Shown here piece by piece: positions 5,588-13,451 of a stretch of 24,162 nucleotides of DNA (position 1 is the stretch's first letter; each line of letters starts with the position of its first letter). The DNA is from RZZS01 sp964498755 (GTDB lineage: Bacteria; Pseudomonadota; Alphaproteobacteria; Micavibrionales; Micavibrionaceae). Both the position numbers and the translations under genes were made by a program. The DNA lies in contig CAZCIB010000037.1 of NCBI GenBank assembly GCA_964498755.1, forward strand, positions 1 to 24,162, written 5' to 3'. Under the pieces are notes generated by a model. The model did not search any database and was not told where the DNA came from. It saw only the letters and a list, made by a program, of their open reading frames with translations.

Positions 5588-6251
5588 AGCTGGTCAGGTC
5601 AAGACAGACGATCTGATCAAGAGCTACAGCGAACTCAATACTTTCAAAAGCGAATATGACAGCCGTTTCGCAAACCGTCCGGAAAGCCCGGACGCCTACG
5701 AAATCCGTCTTCCAGAAGATATTGAGCTGAGCGATGAGCAAAAAGCGCAGTTCGATCTTTCCGAGCTTAAAGACAATCCACTGATGAAGTCCGTTCTGAA
5801 GATCGTTCACGATGCAGGCGGCGATCAGTCGACGCTCGACGCGCTGATGGGCGAGGTCATCAAGGACGAAATGGCCTACCAGCAAGCCGCGACCGCTGAA
5901 GTTGAAAAGCATGCGAAAGAGGAAAAGGCGAAGCTTGGTCAAAACGCGGACGCGCGGATCGAAGCGATTAACGCTTTCCTGACCGGCAACCTTTCTGAAG
6001 AGCAGGTGGAAGCCCTGTCCGCTGTCGGAACTTCAGCCGCGGCAATCGAGGCGCTTGAAACCCTGATTTCAAAGATTTCAGACGCGGCCCCGAAGGGCGG
6101 CGGCGAACCCGGCGGCGTCATCACGCAGGCGCAGCTTACCGAAATGCAAAACGACCCGCGCTACTGGCGGGACAAGGACCCGGCCTTCATCAAGCAGGTG
6201 GAAGCCGGTTACGCAAAATTGTTCCCCGGAACGCAACAGAGAATCACCTAA
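5466..6251 (+). CDS. Capsid assembly scaffolding protein
   Basis: A 261-aa acidic, largely helical protein lying directly before the capsid gene, as scaffolds do. It should guide capsid subunits into a procapsid and leave before packaging ends. The N-terminus is Gly/Pro/Asn-rich and disordered (MPDGSNPNPGEGDPG). A segment with PDGLPESFWDAEAGQVKTDD and then a Ser-Tyr-Ser-Glu-Leu repeat matches the conserved N-terminal pattern of podovirus scaffolds. A long charged helix follows (about residues 110-165), and the C-terminus ends in a basic/aromatic piece (YAKLFPG). ATG 5466 has a weak purine-rich site (GAGGGCGAA) upstream. A later in-frame ATG near 5550 is possible but would remove the usual disordered start. 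Confidence 0.85.
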   Translation: MPDGSNPNPGEGDPGTNTPENTTANRPEMPDGLPESFWDAEAGQVKTDDLIKSYSELNTFKSEYDSRFANRPESPDAYEIRLPEDIELSDEQKAQFDLSELKDNPLMKSVLKIVHDAGGDQSTLDALMGEVIKDEMAYQQAATAEVEKHAKEEKAKLGQNADARIEAINAFLTGNLSEEQVEALSAVGTSAAAIEALETLISKISDAAPKGGGEPGGVITQAQLTEMQNDPRYWRDKDPAFIKQVEAGYAKLFPGTQQRIT

Positions 6252-6272
6252 AAGCCCAAAGGAGTCCCGTAA

Positions 6273-7118
6273 ATGCCCACAACGATTGACCAGGCCTTTA
6301 TCAAGCAGTACGAGAAGGACGTACATCTTGCGTATCAGCGCATGGGAAGCCTCCTTCGCGGAACAGTACGCACCATCAACAGCGTCGAAGGCTCGACGGC
6401 CCGTTTCCAGAAAGTCGGAACCGGCACGGCTGTCCAAAAAACCCGTCATGGCGATATCATCCCGATGAACGTCGAGCACAGCTATGTCGACGTGACGCTC
6501 GAGGACTGGTATGCAGGCGACTACATCGACCGCCTCGACCTGCTCAAGACGAACATCGACGAGCGCGATGTCATCGTGAAGAGCGGAGCCGCGGCTCTTG
6601 GTCGCCGGACAGACAAACTTATCATCGACCAGCTTTCGAGCACGACGAACTATGTCGGGGACTACTCGACGTCTTTCTCAAAGGCGCTTGCAAGCCAGGC
6701 GATTGAGATGATGAACGATAACAAGGTTCCGCAAAACGACCGCTTCGGCGCTCTGTCCCCGAACGCCTGGGAGCACTTCCTGAACATCACGGAAGTCAAG
6801 TCAAGCGAATATACCGGCGATATGTACCCCTGGCTGAAAGGCATGGAGTCGGTTCGCTGGCGGAACATTCAGTGGATCCCGTTCCCCGGTTCAGACGACG
6901 AATCCCTGCCGCTTGCCAGCACCGACAACCGCGATTGCTACATCTGGCAGATGACCGCTGTCGGCCACGCGATCGGTCAGGAAATCGTCTCGGACTTCGA
7001 TTGGGAAGGACGCAAGGCCGCATGGTTCATCAACAATATGATGAGCATGGGCGGCGCACTGATCGACGGAAACGGCGTCATCGAAATCCGTGTCGACGAC
7101 GATGCGGCGATCTCCTAA
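6273..7118 (+). CDS. Major capsid protein
   Basis: A 281-aa protein of the phage capsid family, HK97-type fold by family knowledge. The start MPTTIDQAFIKQYEKDVHLA, followed by a conserved VEGSTARFQKVGTGTA strand and the HGDIIPMN loop at about residues 60-70, is typical of capsid proteins paired with this type of scaffold and portal. It has a good ribosome-binding site (AAAGGAG, 15 bases before ATG 6273 counted from its first base) and follows the scaffold gene after 21 bases. It has no long N-terminal delta domain, in keeping with a separate scaffold protein. Confidence 0.92.
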   Translation: MPTTIDQAFIKQYEKDVHLAYQRMGSLLRGTVRTINSVEGSTARFQKVGTGTAVQKTRHGDIIPMNVEHSYVDVTLEDWYAGDYIDRLDLLKTNIDERDVIVKSGAAALGRRTDKLIIDQLSSTTNYVGDYSTSFSKALASQAIEMMNDNKVPQNDRFGALSPNAWEHFLNITEVKSSEYTGDMYPWLKGMESVRWRNIQWIPFPGSDDESLPLASTDNRDCYIWQMTAVGHAIGQEIVSDFDWEGRKAAWFINNMMSMGGALIDGNGVIEIRVDDDAAIS

Positions 7119-7148
7119 CCCGGTTTGAAAGAGAAAGGAATTTGAACA

Positions 7149-7805
7149 ATGGCAACACCTGATCCCGCAGCCCTGACCACCGGCTTTAAAACCGTCCTTG
7201 CGGGCGGCGCAGTCGGAACCGGTCCCGGAAACGTGCAGGCGCTTCACGCGCACTGGACGAACGACACGAAGGCCGAAGTTGAGACGGCTGGCTACTTCAA
7301 CAACGTCTACGCGGCGTATGAAGGGGCTATCAAGGAAGGCGACGGCTTGCTCGTCTTCGGAGATATCGACGGAACGCCGTTTATGGCACAGTACATTTTC
7401 TCTGTCGTTGTCTCCGGCTCTGACGTTGAGCTTACCGAAGGGACGCTTGGCGGCGACGCCACGATTGCGGAAATTAACAATGTCGCGGACGTTTCCGGAC
7501 GTGTTCAGGAACTGACGGCAACGGGCGCGGTAACGGCTGGAAAGCAGTCTGTCGAGCTCAACCACGCCTCTGTGGTTGTTGCCGCAACGATTGCCGACGC
7601 ATCGAACCACCAAGGCCTGTTCATCGTCAAGAACACGAGCGCGAGCGGAACGGCTGCTCACACTCTGACGCTGACGAGCGGGACGTTCGACGGCACAAAC
7701 AACGTCGCAACATTGAACGCGCCGAACGAAGCCCTTGTGGTCTATTTCGACTCAGCCGGTAATGGCACGATTATTGAGAACGTCGGATCGGTCGGTTTGT
7801 CATAG
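7149..7805 (+). CDS. Beta-rich structural protein, probably head decoration
   Basis: A 218-aa protein next to the capsid gene, with ribosome-binding site AAAGGAA before ATG 7149. It has two parts. Residues 1-105 contain ALTTGFKTVLAGGAVGTG, a helix around AAYEGAIKEGDGLLVFGD, and strands. Residues 110-218 form a Thr/Ala/Ser-rich beta-sandwich-like domain ending YFDSAGNGTIIENVGSVGLS, a phrase I associate with phage structural proteins. No transmembrane or enzymatic motif is visible. A capsid decoration or stabilising protein fits both position and composition, but is inference. It is the last gene before a strong terminator, so it closes the head module. Confidence 0.8.
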   Translation: MATPDPAALTTGFKTVLAGGAVGTGPGNVQALHAHWTNDTKAEVETAGYFNNVYAAYEGAIKEGDGLLVFGDIDGTPFMAQYIFSVVVSGSDVELTEGTLGGDATIAEINNVADVSGRVQELTATGAVTAGKQSVELNHASVVVAATIADASNHQGLFIVKNTSASGTAAHTLTLTSGTFDGTNNVATLNAPNEALVVYFDSAGNGTIIENVGSVGLS

Positions 7806-7831
7806 GTTTTTACCTCCTGTACTGGCGTAGG

Positions 7832-7859
7832 AAAAGGCCCCTTTCGAGGGGCCTTTTTT
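7832..7859 (+). terminator. Intrinsic terminator between head and tail modules
   Basis: An 11-bp perfect stem (AAAAGGCCCCT pairing with AGGGGCCTTTT) closes a TTCG tetraloop and runs into six T. Because of the A-run on the left side it could also work in the reverse direction. It lies just after the last head gene and directly before the tail promoter at 7862, matching the position of the main late terminator of T7-like phages after their capsid gene. Confidence 0.93.
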
Positions 7860-7861
7860 AT

Positions 7862-7903
7862 GTGCGTTGCTGAGCCTTGCCTCATAGCGTCATCATCACA
7901 GCA
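7862..7903 (+). promoter_or_regulatory. Leaderless promoter of the tail module
   Basis: GTGCGTTGCTGA (7862-7873), then CATCAT (7891-7896), with A7903 of the tail tubular A start codon at the predicted transcription start. It begins three bases after the terminator. No Shine-Dalgarno sequence precedes the ATG. Confidence 0.7.
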
Positions 7904-8478
7904 TGAGCACAAAGATTGAAATCGCGAACGCAGCCCTGACACGCACCGGAAACAGCCAGATCACGTCCTTTACGGATGGCTCTGTCGAGGCCGAAGTCAC
8001 GGCAGCGAATTATGAGATCATTGTCGAGGAAGCTTTGGATGAATTTTTCTGGAGCTTTGCGACCGAAGAGAAAGCCCTGAACAAGCTGGTATGGACCTCG
8101 ACAAACGAATGGTCATACCGCTATCAGGCCCCAAGCGACCTTCACGCGATCAAGCGGGTATTCCAAAACGGCAAGCCGGTCGAGTACGAAAAGAACGGAA
8201 ACTACATCTACACGAACACGAACAACGCGAACACGGCTCTTTACATCGAATATGTTGTGCGCCGCGATGAAGCCTACTGGCCAGCCAAGTTTCGTTCCGC
8301 CGTCATCAAGCGTCTTGAGGCCTTGTACCTGCGCGCCCTCTCAGAAGACTACGACAAGGCCGAGCTGATGGACGATGACGCTGAAGTGGCAAGCCGCCGC
8401 GCCAAGAACAGGGACGCGAATAATAAAACCCCGAGACGACCGAAATCCTATCGCTTGACGAGTATCCGCCGTGCCTAG
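7903..8478 (+). CDS. Tail tubular protein A (gatekeeper, T7 gp11-like)
   Basis: A 191-aa protein that should bind under the portal ring and carry the nozzle. The start MSTKIEIANAALTRTGNSQI, the block of acidic/aromatic residues EEALDEFFWSFAT (residues 42-54), the VRRDEAYWPAKFRSAVIKRLEALY helix and the basic tail are characteristic of the podovirus tail tubular A family. The segment around residues 67-80 (EWSYRYQAPSDLH) is the typical W-x-Y-x-Y-x-x-P-x-D block. It overlaps the tail tubular B start by 8 bases. Confidence 0.92.
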   Translation: MSTKIEIANAALTRTGNSQITSFTDGSVEAEVTAANYEIIVEEALDEFFWSFATEEKALNKLVWTSTNEWSYRYQAPSDLHAIKRVFQNGKPVEYEKNGNYIYTNTNNANTALYIEYVVRRDEAYWPAKFRSAVIKRLEALYLRALSEDYDKAELMDDDAEVASRRAKNRDANNKTPRRPKSYRLTSIRRA

Positions 8479-10591
8479 AAAAAAACTGCCAAAAGTGACC
8501 TTCGAGGCCGGGGAGCTCAGTCCCGAGTTCTACCGGCGCGAAGACACGCAGCAATATCAGCTCGGAGCGAAGGCGCTGAAGAATACGCGCCTGCTTGATG
8601 CCGGAGCTGCGACGCGCAGGCCGGGAAGCTGGCGAATTGCCGTTCCTGCTGTCGACGGAATCATCGTTCCTTTCTACTTCAACCAGGAACAAATTTACGT
8701 TCTTGTTTTTTCGAATACCCGGATGGATGCCTATCTCGAGGACGGGACCGCTGCCGGAAACCTGACCTCGGCGCCCTGGACAACGGCGATGCTGCCCGAT
8801 CTCCGCTGGTATCAGGAAAAGGACACGGTTTTTCTTTATCACCGCGACCTGCCGACGCAGGTCATCAAGCGCACAGGAGCGTCAACGTGGAGCCGCGCCG
8901 CCTATGCGTTCGACGCGCAAGGGGATTCAGTCGTTCAGCCCTATTTCAAGTTTGAGCCTGCCGCGACGACGCTTCAGCCGGGAGCCGTCTCCGGCACGGG
9001 CGTCACGCTGACGGCAAGCCCCGGGTTTTTCGTCGCCGGTCATGTCGGTACGCGCTTTCGCTATCTTGGTCGGGAAATGGAAGTGACGGCTGTCACGAAC
9101 GCTACGACGGCAACGGTCACGATCCGGGAAAAGCTTCCAGCCGCGCAGACATTGACGGTCGAGGACAGTGGGCTTTTTCAGGTCGGCCAGATTGTCGAGC
9201 ATGATATCGACTCGGTCAAGGGCATTGTCACGGCGATCCCGACCGGCACGACGATCACGGTTATCCCGTCCGAGGGCATTCAGGCGTTTCAGCCATCCAA
9301 CAATCTTGTCGGCCCGGATGGCAGTTCGGCCATTACTGGAACGGCGAGCGCAACGCTTCCGGCCCTGACGAATTGGGACGAGCAGGTATTTTCATCCGTT
9401 CGCGGATATCCAGGCGTCGGGACTATTCACCGGAACCGCAAGGTCTTTGCCGATCATCCGATAATTCCCGGCTACGTGATGATGAGCAAAATCGGCCAGT
9501 ATTATAACTTCGACCTTGGAAGCGCAGCTGATGCGGATGCGATTTTCGAGCCTGTCGGTGATGGCAGCGTCGAAAAGGTCACTGATCTTGTTTCGGCAGA
9601 AAGCCTGCTTTTGACGACGAGCGCAGGGTCATACTACATAGCCGAGCGGATCGGACAGCCCTTTACGCCGACGAACTTCATACCGCGCCGGATTGATACC
9701 TATTCGGCAGGGACAGGCGCAAGAGCTGGCCTGTTTGCCGAGAACATCTATTTCCCTCACGCGAACGGCAAGGCGATCATCGAGCTCAGCCCGACCGGCG
9801 ATATTGAAAGGCCGTGGGGGTCCCGTAACATCGCGCTCACCAGTCCGCACCTGATCAAGACGCCGGTCAGTACAGGATTTGCAGAAGAGTTTCAAAGCGA
9901 GCCCGAACGATACGGGTTTTTCGTCAATAATGACGGAACGCTTGCCGTGCTCCATGCGATCACCGATGCCTCTAAACTCGGCTTTGTGCCGTGGGAGACA
10001 GACGGGGAATACAAGTCAATCGGTTGCGTCGGCAATCGTGTCTTTGCCCTGGTCGAGCGCACGATTTACAGCTCTACGGTCTACTGGCTCGAGGTCTTCG
10101 ATGTCGATGTCAGGCTTGACGGCGCGGTTGAATTTACGAACGCGACGGACACGATCAGCGGGTTCAACAACGAAACCGTCAGGGTTACGGCGGATAATTA
10201 CGATTTCGGGGATGTAACGGTCGGGGCGGCTGGCGCGATTTCGGTCGATACTGAATATGATGGACCGTTTGAGGCCGGTATTTTCTACAGCCCGACTATC
10301 GAGCCGATGACGCCTGCTTTTGTCGGTCAGGACGTAAACGAGGCGGCGGCTGAGATCAAGCGGATTGTTGCGATCTATAGCCATGTTTTGAATACGGGGC
10401 GGTATTTCGTCAATGGGGTTCCGAACACATCCTATCGCGGCGGGGATGATTTCAGCGCCGCGCCTCCGCTGAGAACAGAAATCAGGAAGTCGCGCACACT
10501 TGGCCGGACGCGCGAGCCGACTGCGATCATCACGCAGGAGCAGGCTGTTCCGCTGACTGTCACCGGCATAACGCACGAGGTAATTTACTGA
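8471..10591 (+). CDS. Tail tubular protein B (nozzle, T7 gp12-like)
   Basis: A 706-aa protein that should form the tail nozzle beneath tail tubular A and anchor the fibres. It starts with GTG 8471, overlapping the preceding stop. The opening MPRKKLPKVTFEAGELSPEF and the block TRRPGSWRI near residues 49-57 are typical of this family (F-x-x-G-E-L-S-P, then R-R-P-G). The rest is beta-rich, with many Thr/Val/Gly segments and a C-terminal strand ending TVTGITHEVIY. Length is close to T7 gp12 (about 800 aa). No clear Shine-Dalgarno site precedes GTG, so translation is probably coupled to the upstream gene. Confidence 0.9.
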   Translation: MPRKKLPKVTFEAGELSPEFYRREDTQQYQLGAKALKNTRLLDAGAATRRPGSWRIAVPAVDGIIVPFYFNQEQIYVLVFSNTRMDAYLEDGTAAGNLTSAPWTTAMLPDLRWYQEKDTVFLYHRDLPTQVIKRTGASTWSRAAYAFDAQGDSVVQPYFKFEPAATTLQPGAVSGTGVTLTASPGFFVAGHVGTRFRYLGREMEVTAVTNATTATVTIREKLPAAQTLTVEDSGLFQVGQIVEHDIDSVKGIVTAIPTGTTITVIPSEGIQAFQPSNNLVGPDGSSAITGTASATLPALTNWDEQVFSSVRGYPGVGTIHRNRKVFADHPIIPGYVMMSKIGQYYNFDLGSAADADAIFEPVGDGSVEKVTDLVSAESLLLTTSAGSYYIAERIGQPFTPTNFIPRRIDTYSAGTGARAGLFAENIYFPHANGKAIIELSPTGDIERPWGSRNIALTSPHLIKTPVSTGFAEEFQSEPERYGFFVNNDGTLAVLHAITDASKLGFVPWETDGEYKSIGCVGNRVFALVERTIYSSTVYWLEVFDVDVRLDGAVEFTNATDTISGFNNETVRVTADNYDFGDVTVGAAGAISVDTEYDGPFEAGIFYSPTIEPMTPAFVGQDVNEAAAEIKRIVAIYSHVLNTGRYFVNGVPNTSYRGGDDFSAAPPLRTEIRKSRTLGRTREPTAIITQEQAVPLTVTGITHEVIY

Positions 10592-11295
10592 TGCAGACCG
10601 TCGCCGTTGTTGCCACTGTTGCCAAAGGATTTGCCGAAGCGAAGGCCGCTCAGATGGCCGCGCAGGAGCAGGCAAGGAGCATTATGTTCCAGACTGCCCA
10701 GGCTTCCGCGAACCTGCAAATGCAGGCCCGTCAGGAGCAGATACAGGCGCAGACCTACGAGCTCGAACAGAAACAGCTTCGCATTCAGGAGCTTCAGGAA
10801 CGGACACGCGGCGCTCAGGAAGAGACGGCGCGGCAAAGGGAGCTTCGAAACACGCTCTCGACGATCGACGCGATCCGGGCATCAAGAGGCCTGACGATCA
10901 AGAGCCCGACATCCGGAGCCTACACGAAAGACATCCGGGCGACAGGTCTTCGGGACATTCGCGCGATCCGCCTGAACACCTCTGCCGCAGCCGATACCTT
11001 GAGAATGCGCGGACAGTATGCCGGAAGCCTTGCCGCTTTCAGTGTCGACACTGCCCGTTTCTACCGCGATCAGGCGGCGTCGACAGAGAGCCGGGGCCGC
11101 AGTGCGGCAAAGTCGGCGCTAAGGGCGGGACGGACACAGGCGATGATCTCTCTTCTTGGCGCAGGAGCAAGCGCCGGCTCGTCAATGGCGGGATCAAGTT
11201 CCGGCTTTACCGTCCCGGGAACCGGCTCTCAGTCTTTCGTGAACAGTTCCGGCACACCCGTACCCGGACGCAAACCGACAAGGATTAGTTTCTAA
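10591..11295 (+). CDS. Internal virion protein, T7 gp14-like position
   Basis: A 234-aa protein whose ATG overlaps the tail tubular B stop (TGATG). After a short hydrophobic Ala/Val start, residues about 25-90 form a Gln/Glu/Ala-rich helix with coiled-coil character (QMQARQEQIQAQTYELEQKQ). The C-terminal 50 residues are Gly/Ser-rich and flexible. Proteins of this kind fill the first core position after the tail tubular genes in T7-like phages; there gp14 leaves the capsid first and makes a channel in the outer membrane. The assignment rests on order, size and composition. Confidence 0.75.
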   Translation: MQTVAVVATVAKGFAEAKAAQMAAQEQARSIMFQTAQASANLQMQARQEQIQAQTYELEQKQLRIQELQERTRGAQEETARQRELRNTLSTIDAIRASRGLTIKSPTSGAYTKDIRATGLRDIRAIRLNTSAAADTLRMRGQYAGSLAAFSVDTARFYRDQAASTESRGRSAAKSALRAGRTQAMISLLGAGASAGSSMAGSSSGFTVPGTGSQSFVNSSGTPVPGRKPTRISF

Positions 11296-13451
11296 TGCCT
11301 GATCAACTGACAAATCTCGTCCGGCAGGCAACGCAGCAGCGCGTCGCTGTCAGGACAACGCCAACGGCAGGCCTTTCCGCGCCGTCCGCGCCGCGTATGC
11401 AGATGCCGGATTTTGAGGCGAGCTCGGCCAATATGTGGCTTGGGATTGCCGATGCCGCCGGAAAGCTGACCGAAGGCATTGAAAAAATTCAGGCAGAGCG
11501 CGACCTGATCGAGCTTCGCAAAAAGGAAAACGAGATCGAGGAAACAGCGATCCGGCTTCGCGACGAATACGCCTTCGACCCGGACGGCTTTGAAGAGGCG
11601 TTCGACAAATACAGCGCGACCGTCCTTGAGGGCACTGAGGGCCGGATCTATGACAAGATGGACATCGTTCTCGGGAAATACCGCGTCAATACGCTTTCGA
11701 CGCTGACGAATGAACGCCGTTCGCGGGATCGCTCTCTCGCCGCCGACTCGCTGAGCGAAAAAGCCGAGGTGATTTCAAACGAGCTGAAGGCCATGGCGTT
11801 CAATGGCGAGATCAACACTGACACGTACAAGGCCCGGTTTGCCGAGCTTCAGGGCGTGAACGATACGATGGTCAATATGGGTTTTGTTGGCCGGGAAGCC
11901 GCAGACATCAGGCTTGACCAGGTATCGGACGGGATCAAGGCCGAAGCCATTATGGGCGGGATTGCGCAGATTTACGAGATGGACGGGCTCGAGGTTGCCG
12001 AAGAAGCCCTGAAGCAGTTCGTCTATGACCCGGAAAACAATTTCGACAACCGGGATGCGCTCTATCGCCGGGGCCTTTCGATCATTGGCGACCGCGCGGC
12101 CAAAGATAAGAAGCTGTTTGAGAAAGCAGCCGCAGAGCAGAAGGCCGCTCTCGATCTGGCGATCAGCCGCGCCGGGACAGAGCTTGAGGAAAAGCCGGTA
12201 CAGGAATTGTATGGCGATATCGAAAAAGCGTCGTTCCTTTCCCCGAGTGAACGCACGAACTTTATACAGGCCCTTGATAAAAAGCTCCTGAAAGAGATCG
12301 AAGACCAGGAAAAAGACGCCTATATCGTCGGCGTTCTGAGCGGCGGAATCATTGATCGGGGAACCAAGGATCACGAAGACGCGGCAAACCATTATTTCGA
12401 AAAGAACCTGCTGCCCGAACTCGAAGGGCAGGATCCATCGGCAGTATTGAACGCCTCGCTTTCCTTCGTGACAAAAACGCAGATTGTCCCGCAGCGCGTC
12501 CAGACGATGGCCCGGGGCATGTTGTTCACCGGGACGCCGGATCAGCAAGTCGCCGCGGCTGATTTCGTCTCCGCTATCAGGGAATCGGCTCCGCAGGCGA
12601 TCAGGGATTTTGGCGATCAGGCTTTGCAGAAGGCCGAATATTTGAACCAGATGGCGTCAATGACGGGCGATCCGCAGGAAGCCGTGCGCCTGTATAGCGA
12701 TGCGACAAAAGTATCCGATCAGGTTCGCTCTTTCCGCAGCCGCGCGGCCAGCGAAGAAAAGCACTTCACCGAAAACAGGAAGTTTCTCGAAGAGAGGTCG
12801 AACCGCTTTGATGTGGCGACCGGGCTTCGTGACGTTGCCATTCCCGACGCGATGCAGGCGGAATTCGATGCGCTTCAGAATGACGCCTATCTCCGGCACG
12901 GCGATTACGATGCCTCGAAAGCCTTTGCCTGGAAGAAGATCAGCCGGACATGGGCGGAAAGCTCGACCGGCACGGGCGGCGGCAAGAAGTGGGTACGCCA
13001 TGCGCCGGAAGCCTATGTCGGCCCGGGCGAGTGGATCGAAAAGCAGATGATGAAGGATGTACAAGAGCGCCTTGGCCGCGAAGTCGACGCGAAGCGCGTT
13101 CGCCTGGTCCCGGATAACCTGACGGCCAGACACGCCAGCGCCGGAGCCCCGACTTATCAGGTGATGGTTCTGAACGATGACGGCGTTTTCGAGCCTGTCT
13201 TTAACCGAAACCCGCAAGTCGGCGCCGTCGAAGGCTGGACTCCTGACTATTCATCTTCAGATGAAGCGATTGAGCGGGTCCGCGAAAACCGCGCGCGCAA
13301 TGTCGTTGCCCCGTTCCGGCGCGGCATGTCGCAGAAATTGCAGGAAACGCCGTTTGGCAAAACGCTTCCCGGTCGCGTCACGTCCGAGGTTATGCCGTTC
13401 ATCGCCTCGAAAATCCTTGAGAAAAAAATCATAGAAGACGAGGAAGAGTAA
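11295..13451 (+). CDS. Internal virion protein, T7 gp15-like position
   Basis: A 718-aa, strongly helical and acidic protein, starting in a TAATG overlap with the gene before it. An N-terminal basic/proline stretch (to about residue 35) is followed by a long region of alternating Glu/Lys/Ala helices with no membrane segment. Near the end it has a Lys/Arg segment (PFGKTLPGRV) and an acidic tail (KKIIEDEEE). Place, length and helical content match T7 gp15, the periplasmic tunnel protein of the ejection machine. No catalytic motif is seen. Confidence 0.75.
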   Translation: MPDQLTNLVRQATQQRVAVRTTPTAGLSAPSAPRMQMPDFEASSANMWLGIADAAGKLTEGIEKIQAERDLIELRKKENEIEETAIRLRDEYAFDPDGFEEAFDKYSATVLEGTEGRIYDKMDIVLGKYRVNTLSTLTNERRSRDRSLAADSLSEKAEVISNELKAMAFNGEINTDTYKARFAELQGVNDTMVNMGFVGREAADIRLDQVSDGIKAEAIMGGIAQIYEMDGLEVAEEALKQFVYDPENNFDNRDALYRRGLSIIGDRAAKDKKLFEKAAAEQKAALDLAISRAGTELEEKPVQELYGDIEKASFLSPSERTNFIQALDKKLLKEIEDQEKDAYIVGVLSGGIIDRGTKDHEDAANHYFEKNLLPELEGQDPSAVLNASLSFVTKTQIVPQRVQTMARGMLFTGTPDQQVAAADFVSAIRESAPQAIRDFGDQALQKAEYLNQMASMTGDPQEAVRLYSDATKVSDQVRSFRSRAASEEKHFTENRKFLEERSNRFDVATGLRDVAIPDAMQAEFDALQNDAYLRHGDYDASKAFAWKKISRTWAESSTGTGGGKKWVRHAPEAYVGPGEWIEKQMMKDVQERLGREVDAKRVRLVPDNLTARHASAGAPTYQVMVLNDDGVFEPVFNRNPQVGAVEGWTPDYSSSDEAIERVRENRARNVVAPFRRGMSQKLQETPFGKTLPGRVTSEVMPFIASKILEKKIIEDEEE

